DNA from: an uncultured Sutterella sp.
GTDB lineage: Bacteria; Pseudomonadota; Gammaproteobacteria; Burkholderiales; Burkholderiaceae_F
Length of the DNA stretch: 64,000 nucleotides
NCBI GenBank assembly: GCA_900544335.1
Contig: UQUS01000001.1
Span: 1 to 64,000 of the forward strand
Direction: 5' to 3'
Both the position numbers and the translations under genes were made by a program. Under the pieces are notes generated by a model that searched no databases, was not told the origin of the DNA, and saw only the letters and a list, made by a program, of their open reading frames with translations. Below, piece by piece: positions 33,881-43,253 of this stretch (positions within the stretch are counted from its first letter, which is position 1; every line of letters starts with the position of its first letter).

Positions 33881-35860
33881 ATGCAGCTTTTTTTTGAAGA
33901 GGACGGAAACTACAAATCCGGCGTGATTCTCAAACATGAGGGCAATGCCTATCAGGTTGAGCTTGCGAGCGGAAAACGTACGAAAGTCAAAGGAGGTCAC
34001 GTTCTCTTTGAATTCGATTACAGCGGGTCGGACTTTATGGAGGCGGCTAAAAAGACCGCCTCCGAAATCGACCCTTCGTTTCTCTGGGAGGCCGCTGCCG
34101 ATCAGGAAATCGACTATACGACACTGGCGACCGAGTACTTCGGATCGCCGACACCTGTTGAGCGTGCGGCAGTCTTTCTTGCCTTGCAAGGCAATCCCGT
34201 CTACTTTTATAAAAAAGGTCGGGGTGTGTTTAAACCGGCTCCGCGCGAGACACTCGAGCGGGCTTTGCAGGCAATCGAGAGGCGTAAGAAACTTGAAGAG
34301 CACCGAAAGCAGATGACAAGCGACATGGTTGCAGGCATCCTTCCCGAGGTGATTCGTACGCAGGCCTATGCGCTCTTACTACGCCCGGACAAGAACTCCA
34401 TGGAGTGGAAGGCTTTAAACGATGCCGCGAGTGTGGAGCGGATTTCGCCCTTGGCGCTCCTGCTCAAACTCGGAGCCATCACAAGCCCCTACGCCTGGCA
34501 TGTTCAGGGCTTTTATTTCGAGCATTTCCCACAAGGTCAGGGATTTGCAAAAAATCTTCCGGCACCGAAGGCCTACGCCGGGGAATTGCCGCTTGCCGAT
34601 GTTCAGGCCTTTTCCATCGACGATTCGTCGACAACGGAAATCGATGATGCAACGAGCATGACCGATATCGGAAACGGACGACTGAAACTTGGGATTCACA
34701 TCGCGGCGCCGGCACTTTTAATCGAAAGAGACTCGCCGCTCGATCGGGTTGCGCGAGAGCGCCTTTCGACGGTCTACGGTCCGGGAATTAAAACCACGAT
34801 GCTTCCGACCGATTGGATCGAAGCGGCAAGTTTAAAAGAGGGAGCAAGTGCCCCGTGTGTTTCGCTTTATGCAGTTTTGGATGCCGAAACGATGACGGTT
34901 TTATCGACGGAGACCTGTGTGGAACGGGTTCCGATCCAGGCCAACCTCCGGTACGACACGTTCGAGCAGAACGTGACCGAGGAGGCGATTTTGTCCGAAA
35001 CACTGAGCATTCCGTATGCGCGTCAAATCAGTCTTTTGTGGCGTTTTGCCAAGATGCGTCAGAAAGTGCGCGAGGATGTTCGCGGGCGCCCCGAGATGCC
35101 GCCTCGCCCGGAGTGGTATTTTGTTTTAGAGGGCGAAGGAGAAAGCGCGCGTGCACAAGTTCGTTCTCGCATGCGCGGCGCGCCGATTGATTTGGTCGTC
35201 TCCGAGTTGATGATTTTTGCGAACGAAATGTGGGGCTTGTGGCTCGAAGAGCACAACACGGCCGGTATTTACCGTAGCCAGCGCATGGGTCGCGTCAAGA
35301 TGAGTACAACGCCCGGTCCCCATGACGGCTTGGGGGTGACCGCCTATGCGTGGTCGACATCTCCTTTGCGCCGGTATGTCGATTTGATGAACCAGCGACA
35401 GATTGTCCGCGTTGCGATGGGACAGTCGCCGGCCTATCAGCCCAAAGACACCGATTTATTTACGGCAGTGACAGCTTTTGAGTCCGCCTATGAGGCCTAC
35501 AACGACTTTCAGCGTCGTATGGAGCGGTACTGGAGCCTTCGGTGGATTGAGCAGGAAGGAAAAACGCAAGTCACAGCCCTCGTTGTCAAGGACGAATTGG
35601 TGCGTATCGAGGGTTTGCCGATGATGCAGCGCATTCCGGGACTGCCCGAATTAGAACGCGGACGGCGGATTTTGTTGCAGGTCCTCGGATGCGATTACAT
35701 CGAACTGGTGCTCGAAACGCGGTTGGTGCAAGTGCTCGATGAAACGGAAACACTGCAAGAAGACGAGGTCGAATCCATGACCGAGGCCTCCGAAATCAGT
35801 GATGCGCCCGAAACCGGGAATGTGGAAGCCGACGAAAAGAACGGGGAGGACTTAAAGTGA
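33881..35860 (+). CDS. RNase II/R-family exoribonuclease (RNB domain)
   Basis: A 659-residue 3'-5' exoribonuclease. The N-terminal SH3-like part (QLFFEEDGNYKSGVI, about 1-60) replaces the cold-shock domains of RNase II/R. The RNB core begins around residue 235 with FSIDDSSTTEIDDATSM, which holds the metal-binding Asp residues, and later has YRSQRMGRVKMSTTPGPHDGLG and TSPLRRYVDL. The C-terminal S1-like domain is weak, followed by an acidic tail. It is shorter than RNase R and matches the Burkholderiales RNB protein that precedes aroE. Start codon overlap with aroE is 4 bp. Confidence 0.93.
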   Translation: MQLFFEEDGNYKSGVILKHEGNAYQVELASGKRTKVKGGHVLFEFDYSGSDFMEAAKKTASEIDPSFLWEAAADQEIDYTTLATEYFGSPTPVERAAVFLALQGNPVYFYKKGRGVFKPAPRETLERALQAIERRKKLEEHRKQMTSDMVAGILPEVIRTQAYALLLRPDKNSMEWKALNDAASVERISPLALLLKLGAITSPYAWHVQGFYFEHFPQGQGFAKNLPAPKAYAGELPLADVQAFSIDDSSTTEIDDATSMTDIGNGRLKLGIHIAAPALLIERDSPLDRVARERLSTVYGPGIKTTMLPTDWIEAASLKEGASAPCVSLYAVLDAETMTVLSTETCVERVPIQANLRYDTFEQNVTEEAILSETLSIPYARQISLLWRFAKMRQKVREDVRGRPEMPPRPEWYFVLEGEGESARAQVRSRMRGAPIDLVVSELMIFANEMWGLWLEEHNTAGIYRSQRMGRVKMSTTPGPHDGLGVTAYAWSTSPLRRYVDLMNQRQIVRVAMGQSPAYQPKDTDLFTAVTAFESAYEAYNDFQRRMERYWSLRWIEQEGKTQVTALVVKDELVRIEGLPMMQRIPGLPELERGRRILLQVLGCDYIELVLETRLVQVLDETETLQEDEVESMTEASEISDAPETGNVEADEKNGEDLK

Positions 35861-36666
35861 GCCGACTTTTTTATGTCATCGGAAATCCGATTGAGCATTC
35901 GCTTTCGCCGGTCATTCACGCTGCCTTTGCACAAAAAACCGGTTTAGATATTTGCTACGAAAAGCGCCTATTTGACGTTAAGGATTTTGCCGGTCAGTTG
36001 CGCCGACTTTTGGCCTCCGAGCCCGTGTGCGGCGCCAATGTGACGGTCCCCTTTAAAAGAGAGGCCTATCAGGTTTGTACGACGATAAGCGAGAGAGCAC
36101 GCCTCGCGGGAGCTGTTAATACGCTTTCCTTTCAAAAGGACGGAGGCGTTTTCGGTGACAATACGGACGGAATCGGCTTTGTAAACGATTTAAAGCGCCT
36201 TTACGGGGGAAAGCTTTCCGAGGCACGAGTCCTTTTGCTCGGAGCAGGCGGTGCGGCGCGGGGTCTTTTGGCTGTTCTTCCGACCTGTGTTCGCGCTGTG
36301 ACGGTGGCTAATCGCACCGAGGCTAAGGCCTTTGACCTTGCCGCGGCGTTCGGTGTTTGCGCCAGTTCACTGGAAGATGCAAAAAACGGCACTTGGGAAA
36401 TTGTTGTCAATGCAACGAGCGCCAGTTTGTCCGGTGCGGTTCCTGCCGTCGATCCGGGGGTTTTTGCCCGCTCTCAGCTCTGCTACGACCTTATGTATGC
36501 GCGTACGGCAACGCCTTTTATGCAAGCGGCCCAAAGCGCCGGATGCCCGAACGTGTACGACGGACTCGGAATGCTCGTGGAGCAAGCGGCGGAAAGCTTT
36601 CAACTCTGGAACGAAATCCGTCCGCCCGTCGAGTCGGTTCTTGCGGCGTTGCGCGCGCCGCATTAA
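35857..36666 (+). CDS. aroE: Shikimate dehydrogenase
   Basis: NADP-dependent reduction of 3-dehydroshikimate to shikimate in aromatic amino-acid synthesis. The 269-residue protein has the substrate site GNPIEHSLSPVIH, the catalytic Lys in TVPFKRE, Asp in DNTDGIGF and the nucleotide motif LGAGGAARG. The GTG start overlaps the RNB stop by 4 bp, so it is translated by coupling. Length is normal. Confidence 0.96.
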   Translation: MSRLFYVIGNPIEHSLSPVIHAAFAQKTGLDICYEKRLFDVKDFAGQLRRLLASEPVCGANVTVPFKREAYQVCTTISERARLAGAVNTLSFQKDGGVFGDNTDGIGFVNDLKRLYGGKLSEARVLLLGAGGAARGLLAVLPTCVRAVTVANRTEAKAFDLAAAFGVCASSLEDAKNGTWEIVVNATSASLSGAVPAVDPGVFARSQLCYDLMYARTATPFMQAAQSAGCPNVYDGLGMLVEQAAESFQLWNEIRPPVESVLAALRAPH

Positions 36667-36748
36667 AAAGGGCGATTGTTTTCTTTTTGTTTGAATTTAA
36701 ACGTTTTTTCAGGTGCCGTCCTCCTCGCGGTACGACCCCTGAAAGCCG

Positions 36749-36754
36749 TATAAT
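36749..36754 (+). promoter_or_regulatory. Consensus -10 box upstream of mgtE
   Basis: A perfect TATAAT lies 87 bp before the mgtE ATG. No convincing -35 box stands 16-18 bp upstream, so it may need an activator or be a chance match. Confidence 0.35.
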
Positions 36755-36840
36755 TTCGATTCCCCCCAAGTAAGGCGCATTCGTTTCAATCGTTGTAAAG
36801 AATAACCGACTCCGGAATCACTCCTTTCGGGAGCTGTCTG

Positions 36841-38340
36841 ATGTGCGAAAGTGAACTTGAAAAAAAAGAGCCTGACGTGCACAGCCCCGATACCGGGGAG
36901 GTTTCCGCGTTGGCGCCCGAAGAAGCCAGTCTGGCCCTGTCTCAAATCACGCAGGTTATCGAGCGGGAAGAGCAAAACGGAACTCGGCAGACAACCGATC
37001 CGGAGCATCCGCTTGCCAAGCCTTTGAGCAATCAGGCCAAAGCGGACCTGCGAGAAATCTTAAAGACACTTCACCCGGCCGACGTTGCGTATGTGCTCGA
37101 GGCGCTCCCGCCCGATGACCGTCTGGCCGTTTGGCAACTCGTCGATCACGAAGACGAAGGCGACGTGCTCGTCGAAGTGAGCGACGGCGTGCGCGAAACG
37201 CTCATTGAGGCGATGACGTCCGATGAGCTCGTCGATGCCGTCGAGACCCTCGATACGGACGAAATCGCCGACATCGTGCAGGACTTGCCGCCCGATGTGG
37301 TCGCGGAAGTGCAAGAGGGCTTGTCGCATGAAGAGCGTGCGCAGTTGCGCGCGGCGATGAGTTATCCGGAAAACAGCGTCGGTGCGCGCATGGACTTTGA
37401 GATGATTTCGGTTCGGGAAGATATCACGCTCGAAGCGGTTTTAAAGTACTTGCACCGGTTTGAAAATCTTCCAGACCACACTGACCAACTTTTCGTCGTC
37501 GATCGCAAGGGGCAGTTTCTCGGCGTCCTTCCCGTCAGCTTGATTTTGGTGCACGAGTCGTTCGTGACCGTCTCGGATTTGGTTCAGACAGACATTCTGA
37601 CCTTAAACCCCTTGGATAACGCCGAGGATGCGGCGCACGCTTTCGAACGCTATGACCTTGTAAGTGCCCCGGTTGTCGACGAGGCAGGGCGCCTTGTCGG
37701 ACGTTTGACAGTTAACGACGTACTCGATGTGATTCAGGAAGGCAACAACGAAGACGTTTTGGCCTCGGTCGGTTTAAGTGACGAGCAAGATATCTTTGGT
37801 AACGTCTGGGAAACGGCCAAGAGCCGGTGGCTCTGGCTCGGAGTGAACCTATGTACGGCGTTTTTCGCCTCACGCGTGGTCAACGCGTTTGACGGAACCA
37901 TCGAACGCGTGGTGGCCTTGGCTGCCTTAATGCCTGTTGTGGCCGGAATGGCCGGCAATTCCGGGAACCAGACGCTTACGCTTCTCGTGCGTTCGCTCGC
38001 GATGGGTCAAGTGACCCGTTCCAATGAACAAGATCTCATTTACAAAGAAGTTTGGATTTCGGTTATTAACGGACTCGTCTGGGGCGCGATTGCCGGTCTT
38101 TTTGTTTGGCTCCTTTATTTTGATAGTCCCTACGGGAAAACGCTCGGCTTTGTAATGTTCCTGGCGATGGTTCTTAACTTTGTTCTCGGGGCCGTTGTGG
38201 GACTTGCCGTTCCGCTCCTTTTAAAGTACTTCGGACGAGATCCGGCCTTAGGCGGGTCGGTCTTACTGACCTTCTCGACCGATTCCGGAGGCTTTTTAAT
38301 TTTCCTGGGTCTGGCGACGCTGTTTTTCCCGACCGGGTAG
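36841..38340 (+). CDS. mgtE: Magnesium channel MgtE
   Basis: Homodimeric Mg2+-selective channel (499 residues). The N domain (about 60-190) is a superhelix of repeats (LREILKTLHPADVAYVLEALPPDDR), followed by tandem CBS domains (about 195-315) that bind magnesium and gate the pore, and five C-terminal helices (from about 340; AGMAGNSGNQTL and the ALGGSVLLTFSTDSGGF selectivity region). An acidic extension of about 55 residues precedes the N domain. An imperfect hairpin lies just before the ATG, but no known magnesium riboswitch was recognised. Confidence 0.96.
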   Translation: MCESELEKKEPDVHSPDTGEVSALAPEEASLALSQITQVIEREEQNGTRQTTDPEHPLAKPLSNQAKADLREILKTLHPADVAYVLEALPPDDRLAVWQLVDHEDEGDVLVEVSDGVRETLIEAMTSDELVDAVETLDTDEIADIVQDLPPDVVAEVQEGLSHEERAQLRAAMSYPENSVGARMDFEMISVREDITLEAVLKYLHRFENLPDHTDQLFVVDRKGQFLGVLPVSLILVHESFVTVSDLVQTDILTLNPLDNAEDAAHAFERYDLVSAPVVDEAGRLVGRLTVNDVLDVIQEGNNEDVLASVGLSDEQDIFGNVWETAKSRWLWLGVNLCTAFFASRVVNAFDGTIERVVALAALMPVVAGMAGNSGNQTLTLLVRSLAMGQVTRSNEQDLIYKEVWISVINGLVWGAIAGLFVWLLYFDSPYGKTLGFVMFLAMVLNFVLGAVVGLAVPLLLKYFGRDPALGGSVLLTFSTDSGGFLIFLGLATLFFPTG

Positions 38341-38373
38341 GATTGTTAAGTTCTGTTAGGTTTCATTTCGTTC

Positions 38374-38408
38374 CGCGAACAAAGGGAATGATTCCTTTTG
38401 TTTCGCGC
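38374..38408. repeat. Long imperfect inverted repeat after mgtE
   Basis: GCGAACAAAGGGAAT and its near-complement ATTCCTTTTGTTTCGC (one bulge) make a 15-bp stem with a 1-nt loop. It is probably the mgtE terminator, though no U-tract follows; it could also be a regulator site for the lipoprotein gene 57 bp downstream. Confidence 0.45.
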
Positions 38409-38464
38409 TAAAGTGTGTGCAGACGGACGAAGAGTCGTTTGTTCGGGCACTGCGGAGAAGTCAC

Positions 38465-38989
38465 ATGGATAAGAAAATTGTCATGAGTGCCGTTGCGGCA
38501 AGTCTGGTCCTTTTAAGCGGATGCCAGAGCACGGGAGATACGTATCGGGCCGATACGTACTATGCCGGGTCCGTGAATCAGGCTCAGGAAGTTAAAACCG
38601 TTCAAATCGTTGCAATTTTGCCGGCTCGCGTGGCTGTGCCTAACCGTGATGATCGCTCGCAGGCGCAGGCCGTGGGTGCCGTCCTCGGTGCCTTGGCCGG
38701 CATTGCTATCGGCAATCAGGTCCACAATGCCGGTCGTTCCGATCGCATGATCGGCGGTGTGGCAGGCGGCCTTGCCGGTATGACACTCGCCGGTGCCGGG
38801 TCGGGTAACGAAAACCTCGTCGACGGGGTACAGATTACCTTCCGGTACGACGATAAACTCTTTAACTCGGCGCAGGTCGGTCGTGTTTGTGAGTTCAAGC
38901 CGGGGACGGCCATCATGGTCTCGCCGAGTCCGAACGAAACGCGTATTCAGCCGAACAATCCGGGCGGATGCCCGAAGACGACTCGTTAA
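38465..38989 (+). CDS. SlyB/Pcp-type outer-membrane lipoprotein with glycine zipper
   Basis: A 174-residue lipoprotein. The signal peptide ends at the lipobox LLSGC (Cys at about residue 20). A central glycine-zipper segment (AVGAVLGALAGIAIGNQV, then GGVAGGLAGMTLAGAG) resembles SlyB/Pcp, and the C-terminal half is a small beta domain (VQITFRYDDKLFNSAQVG). The protein probably sits in the outer membrane and stabilises the envelope. The start at 38465 opens the signal peptide. Confidence 0.9.
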   Translation: MDKKIVMSAVAASLVLLSGCQSTGDTYRADTYYAGSVNQAQEVKTVQIVAILPARVAVPNRDDRSQAQAVGAVLGALAGIAIGNQVHNAGRSDRMIGGVAGGLAGMTLAGAGSGNENLVDGVQITFRYDDKLFNSAQVGRVCEFKPGTAIMVSPSPNETRIQPNNPGGCPKTTR

Positions 38990-39001
38990 GGAGGCGTTCT
39001 T

Positions 39002-39466
39002 ATGAAAAAAACGTTGTTGATGTTGGCGATGCTCGCCACGGCGCCCTTTGCCATCGCACAGACGGTTCCGCCGGACTATCCGGCCCAGCAAGACCGCTCC
39101 TTGGAAGCGCAAATTGAGTCGGTTCGCTTAAATTACGAAGACGTTAAAGCCAAAGCCGAGCAAAAGCTTGCGCAGGAAAAGGCTGCGGCTCAAAAGGCCA
39201 AAGCCCAGGAGGCTGCTCGCAAGGCCGCCGCTGCCAAGAAGCTTGCGGCACAAAAGAGGGCCGCGCAATTGAAGGCTCAGGCCCGTGCCGACAAGCTTGA
39301 AAAGCGTGCCGATGAGAGCGCAGAACTGGATTTGCAATTAAAGCGCTTAAAGGTGCGTCAGGCCACGGCCGGAACCGAGGTTAAGGAAGCCGTTGCCGCC
39401 GAGAAGGTCAAGCGCGCGAGCGAGCTTGTCGATGCCGAACTGAAAAAGGCAACGGAACAAAAGTAA
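39002..39466 (+). CDS. Secreted Lys/Ala-rich coiled-coil protein
   Basis: A 154-residue protein with a signal peptide ending near AIAQT (residue 20). The mature part is almost wholly helix: KAKAEQKLAQEKAAAQKAKA-type heptads from about 45 to 110, then VKEAVAAEKVKRASEL. No family can be named with confidence. It follows the glycine-zipper lipoprotein by 12 bp, so a shared envelope role is likely, for example a TolA-like or Lpp-like spacer between membranes or a lipoprotein partner. This is inference. Confidence 0.8.
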   Translation: MKKTLLMLAMLATAPFAIAQTVPPDYPAQQDRSLEAQIESVRLNYEDVKAKAEQKLAQEKAAAQKAKAQEAARKAAAAKKLAAQKRAAQLKAQARADKLEKRADESAELDLQLKRLKVRQATAGTEVKEAVAAEKVKRASELVDAELKKATEQK

Positions 39467-39478
39467 GGAACTTCGATG

Positions 39479-39769
39479 CTATTTGGGCTCAAACAGAGCT
39501 TTTAAGGCATCGGCAGCGCCGGACTTCTTGCGAGAGGGTTCGGCGCTTTTGTTTTCTTGTCCGACTTCCCGGCACGGATACTCTTCTTCGATTTCGTCTT
39601 TGTAATGCGAAAGCGGCGAGTCCGATTCTAAAAAGCGGTCGGCCACGGCTTGCCCGACGCCTTCGTAACGCAAGATGCGGTGCGTATCAAACTCAATTTC
39701 CAGAACCCGACCGATTCGGTCGTATCCGGCCGAGAGAATGCCTCCGCGATGAATGGGTTTGCGATGCAT
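39479..39769 (-). CDS. KTSC-domain protein
   Basis: A 96-residue protein with the KTSC domain: AGYDRIGRVLEIEFDTHRILRYEGV followed by a segment that normally ends YFNxxIRxxY, here HYKDEIEEEY. The domain is named after the start motif of lysyl-tRNA synthetase-associated proteins and has no agreed function. The C-terminal 35 residues are Lys/Glu/Ala-rich. It converges on the coiled-coil gene and is the only minus-strand gene in this stretch. Confidence 0.8.
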   Translation of the reverse strand: MHRKPIHRGGILSAGYDRIGRVLEIEFDTHRILRYEGVGQAVADRFLESDSPLSHYKDEIEEEYPCREVGQENKSAEPSRKKSGAADALKALFEPK

Positions 39770-40048
39770 GACGGTCTCCGAAAGAACATCCCTAATTCCT
39801 TCGGATTATAGGACGCCCCGCCCGATTGCTCTCGTAACAATTTTTTCGGTCTTTGCCTTCAAATTCCTACAAATTTTCCGAAACATCCGAGGAAAACTGT
39901 GCTAATGTGTCGCGTCCCGAAGGAAAGTGATTTTTCCGACCGTTTTTTCATTCGCGAGAAGTCGCTTTGGTGTTCACGCTCTCTCATTCATTTGCCCCTG
40001 TCGGGATTTCATATGTCGTTGCAGGCCGAGCAGATGAAAGGATGTGTT

Positions 40049-40468
40049 ATGGCTAAAAAGAAGTTGCTGACCGAGAAAGAACTTCTCGCGATGCCCAAGA
40101 AGGACTACATGAACGAACGGCAGGTGGAGTTTTTCCGCAACCGTTTGCAAATGATGGAAGCTCAGTTGCAAAGCAACGCCAACCAAACAACGGAGAACCT
40201 ACGCGAAACAACAGTGGTTCCCGATCCGGCCGATCGAGCCACGTTGGAAGAGGAGCGCACATTCGAGTTGCGCACACGCGATCGCGAACGCAAGCTTTTA
40301 AAGAAGGTGCAAGCCGCCTTGCGCCGTATCGATAACGGTGAATATGGTTGGTGTGAAGAAACCGGCGAGCCCATCGGAGTTGCGCGTCTTTTGGCGCGTC
40401 CGACAACGACCCTTTCTCTAGAAGCGCAGGAACGGCGCGAAATTCGCCAGAGGATGTACGGCGACTAA
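40049..40468 (+). CDS. dksA: RNA polymerase-binding factor DksA, reduced-cysteine type
   Basis: Transcription factor that works with ppGpp through the secondary channel of RNA polymerase. The 139-residue protein has the coiled-coil region (FFRNRLQMMEAQLQ, then PDPADRATLEEE with the acidic tip) and the C-terminal globule (IDNGEYGWCEETGEPIGVARLLARPT). The zinc finger of E. coli DksA has four Cys; here only Cys102 remains, with Thr105 and non-Cys residues in the other places. This matches the zinc-independent DksA variants of many betaproteobacteria. The ATG at 40049 has AAAGGA 6 bp upstream; three earlier in-frame ATGs do not. Confidence 0.95.
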   Translation: MAKKKLLTEKELLAMPKKDYMNERQVEFFRNRLQMMEAQLQSNANQTTENLRETTVVPDPADRATLEEERTFELRTRDRERKLLKKVQAALRRIDNGEYGWCEETGEPIGVARLLARPTTTLSLEAQERREIRQRMYGD

Positions 40469-40496
40469 TCGGACCGTCGAACCGCAATAGGCCGAG

Positions 40497-40530
40497 AAGG
40501 AGGGGGCAGGGTTTTGCCTCCTTTTTCTTT
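40497..40530 (+). terminator. Rho-independent terminator of dksA
   Basis: AAGGAGG at 40497-40503 pairs with CCTCCTT at 40517-40523, followed by a pyrimidine-rich T-run. It separates dksA from hslV. Confidence 0.7.
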
Positions 40531-40588
40531 CTTAAGGCTGACTTGAAAAATGAAAAGGTCCACAGAATCCGAAAAAGGAAAACTCGGT

Positions 40589-41134
40589 ATGCAGCAGTTA
40601 CTCGGAACAACCATTCTTTGCGTGCGTCGCGGCAACGTCGTTGCCATGGCCGGAGACGGTCAGGTCACGCTCGGCAACGTGGTTTTTAAGGGCACGGCCC
40701 GCAAGGTTCGGCGCGTCTATCACGATAAAGTCATTGTCGGCTTTGCCGGCGCAACGGCCGATGCGTTTACGCTGGTGGAGCGTTTTGAAGGCGTGCTGGA
40801 AAAGCACTCCGGAAATCTGATGCGCTCGGCGATTGAACTCGCGAAACAGTGGCGCACGGACAAAGCCTTGCGACACCTGGAGGCTATGATGATTACGGCT
40901 GATGCGACCACAACGTTGATTGTCTCGGGAAACGGGGATGTGATCGAACCGGAAAACGGCATTGCCGCCATCGGCTCAGGAGGCTCTTATGCCTTAAGTG
41001 CGGCACGTGCCCTGGCCGAGCACACGACCATGGATGCTGAAGCCGTTGCGCGCGAAGCGCTGAAAATTGCTGGCGATTTGTGTATTTACACCAATCAGAA
41101 CGTCACGGTCGAAGTAATCAAAGCGAAGGAGTAA
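40589..41134 (+). CDS. hslV: ATP-dependent protease HslV (ClpQ)
   Basis: Proteasome-like threonine peptidase of the HslUV complex, 181 residues. Removal of a short propeptide MQQLLG exposes the catalytic Thr7 (TTILCVRRG); most relatives have only Met before this Thr. The core motifs [11 protein letters not shown] and [11 protein letters not shown] are intact. The ATG at 40589 is used because the in-frame part upstream (from 40550) would give an unusually long propeptide. It is followed 3 bp later by hslU. Confidence 0.96.
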   Translation: MQQLLGTTILCVRRGNVVAMAGDGQVTLGNVVFKGTARKVRRVYHDKVIVGFAGATADAFTLVERFEGVLEKHSGNLMRSAIELAKQWRTDKALRHLEAMMITADATTTLIVSGNGDVIEPENGIAAIGSGGSYALSAARALAEHTTMDAEAVAREALKIAGDLCIYTNQNVTVEVIKAKE

Positions 41135-41137
41135 AGC

Positions 41138-42484
41138 ATGACGGCAGGATCTGTTATGACACCGCGAGAAATCGTCAGTGAACTGGATAAATACATCGTC
41201 GGTCAAGACGATGCCAAACGTGCCGTCGCGATTGCACTACGCAACCGTTGGCGTCGTGCGCGCGTGCCCGAGCCGCTTCATTCGGAAATCACGCCGAAAA
41301 ATATTTTGATGATCGGACCGACTGGCGTCGGAAAAACGGAGATTGCTCGGCGACTGGCGCGCCTGACAGATGCGCCGTTTGTGAAAACAGAAGCGACGAA
41401 ATTTACCGAAGTGGGCTACGTCGGCCGCAACGTCGAATCGATTATTCGCGATTTGATGGAATCCGGCATGAAGCTCATGCGTGAGCAGCAAAAGAGGCGC
41501 GTGCACGTGCAGGCAGCCGAAGCGGCGGAAAATCGCGTTTTGAATTTACTCGTACCGCCGACCACCCAGGTCACGAACCCGGACGGCACGCCCGTTGCTC
41601 CCGTCGAAGGTGTGGCTCGGAGGAGATTACGGGAAGATTTGCGCGCCGGACGCCTCGACGAAAAAGTGGTCGAGGCAGAGGTTCCGGCCACGGGACCTGT
41701 CTTTAACATGATTGCGCCCGAAGGCATGGACGATATGGAAAACCAGCTTCAAAACGTCTTTGAAAAGCTACAGCAACAACAGAAAGAAAAGCGGCGCCTG
41801 AAAGTTAAGGAATTGCTAGAAATCTACACGGAAGAGGAAGCCGGAAAACTGGTGGATAAGTCCGAATGCATTCGCGAGGCCGTCGATAACGTTGAAAACA
41901 ACGGGATTGTGTTTATCGACGAAATCGACAAGATTGCTCGCGGGGGTGAGGTAAACGGAGCCGATGTCTCGCGCGAGGGCGTGCAACGCGACTTGTTGCC
42001 GCTTATTGAAGGCACGACTGTTAAAACCAAGTACGGGTGGGTCAAAACTGACCATATTCTCTTTATTGCCTCCGGTGCATTTCACCTCTCGAAGCCCTCG
42101 GATTTGGTGCCTGAGTTGCAGGGACGTCTGCCGATTCGCGTGGAGCTAAAGAGCCTGACAAGCCAGGATTTCGAGCGCATCCTCACCTCGACCGATGCCT
42201 CGCTTGTCAAACAGTACGAGGCGCTTCTTGCGGCCGACGGTTGCAAGCTTTTGTTTGATGACGAGGCCATCAAACTCATTGCTCAGTATGCTTTCGATGT
42301 GAACGAGCACACGGAAAATATCGGCGCAAGGCGCCTTCATACCGTGATGGAAAAGCTTTTGGAAGACGCAAGCTTTGCGGCTGGAAATTGCGCCGAATCG
42401 AGTTTCAACATCGATGCGGCTTATGTGCGGGAAAGACTCGGTCCGTTAACCCAAGACGAAGATCTTTCACGGTACGTTTTGTAG
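41138..42484 (+). CDS. hslU: HslUV protease ATPase subunit HslU
   Basis: AAA+ unfoldase ring (448 residues) that feeds proteins to HslV. It has the N-terminal [16 protein letters not shown], Walker [16 protein letters not shown], the pore segment GYVGRNVES, an inserted I domain (about 110-240), Walker B VFIDEID and the C-terminal helix that docks in HslV (LSRYVL). AAGGAG is 6 bp before the ATG and hslV ends 3 bp before it, so the two are coupled. Confidence 0.98.
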   Translation: MTAGSVMTPREIVSELDKYIVGQDDAKRAVAIALRNRWRRARVPEPLHSEITPKNILMIGPTGVGKTEIARRLARLTDAPFVKTEATKFTEVGYVGRNVESIIRDLMESGMKLMREQQKRRVHVQAAEAAENRVLNLLVPPTTQVTNPDGTPVAPVEGVARRRLREDLRAGRLDEKVVEAEVPATGPVFNMIAPEGMDDMENQLQNVFEKLQQQQKEKRRLKVKELLEIYTEEEAGKLVDKSECIREAVDNVENNGIVFIDEIDKIARGGEVNGADVSREGVQRDLLPLIEGTTVKTKYGWVKTDHILFIASGAFHLSKPSDLVPELQGRLPIRVELKSLTSQDFERILTSTDASLVKQYEALLAADGCKLLFDDEAIKLIAQYAFDVNEHTENIGARRLHTVMEKLLEDASFAAGNCAESSFNIDAAYVRERLGPLTQDEDLSRYVL

Positions 42485-42497
42485 GGATTTTGCTCAA

Positions 42498-43253
42498 GTG
42501 CACGTTCGGGTCGAAAGAGAGCCGTCCTCCGTAGGGAGCCTTAAAAACACGGCTCTTTGGCTATTTGATTTGGACAACACGCTTTACGATGCCGCCGGTG
42601 GTGTTTTTCATGAAATCCATCGGCGCATGGCGGCGTTTATTGCCGAGCGTCTTCACGTTTCCTCGGACGAAGCGACACGCATCCAGAACGCCTACTGGCG
42701 TGAGTATGGTACGACGTTCCTCGGGCTTTACCGGCAATGCGGAATCCATCCCGAAGAGTTTTTTCATGCCACGCATGATTTTGACTTAACGAATCTTGTG
42801 ATCCCGGTTTTTGCTGCACCCAGCGTACGCGCGCTTTTAAGCGCACTTTCGGGGCGCAAGGTGGTTGTGACAAACGGACCGCACGAGTATGCTTGTCGTG
42901 TTCTTTCCGCGCTCGGGATTCGGGATTCGTTTGAAGCGGTGTTTTTTCCCGAGCAGATGCGGTTTGCCGGTACGTGGTACTGTAAACCGGACAAAAGGGT
43001 GTTCTTACGTATTTTGGCGCACTGTCGGGTGCCGGCAACGCGAGCGACCCTGGTCGATGACGGATTAAACAATCTGAAAGCGGCCAAAGATCTCGGAATA
43101 AAAACACTTTGGTGTGCCGGACGCGTCACTGGAAGGCTTTCTCGACGTCCGACTTTTGTGGACTACGCCGTGCATGATGTCTCAGAACTTGCGAAAATAG
43201 CGGTTAAACCAAGATCGGCAGCTCAGGAGATGCACCGTGTGGAACGCCGTTAA
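42498..43253 (+). CDS. HAD-family pyrimidine 5'-nucleotidase-like phosphatase
   Basis: A 251-residue HAD hydrolase of subfamily IA (SDT1/SSM1-like). Motif I is LFDLDNTLYD with the nucleophile Asp, motif II VTNGPHEYA, motif III the Lys in KPDKRVF, and motif IV LVDDGLNNL. A helical cap domain lies between I and II. The family releases phosphate from pyrimidine mononucleotides, but the true substrate here is open. It starts at GTG 42498 and overlaps sppA by 17 bp. Confidence 0.88.
   Translation: MHVRVEREPSSVGSLKNTALWLFDLDNTLYDAAGGVFHEIHRRMAAFIAERLHVSSDEATRIQNAYWREYGTTFLGLYRQCGIHPEEFFHATHDFDLTNLVIPVFAAPSVRALLSALSGRKVVVTNGPHEYACRVLSALGIRDSFEAVFFPEQMRFAGTWYCKPDKRVFLRILAHCRVPATRATLVDDGLNNLKAAKDLGIKTLWCAGRVTGRLSRRPTFVDYAVHDVSELAKIAVKPRSAAQEMHRVERR

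Noticed and set aside
36667..36840. Possible magnesium riboswitch before mgtE
   Set aside because: The leader is too short and shows only one imperfect hairpin; no M-box features were recognised.
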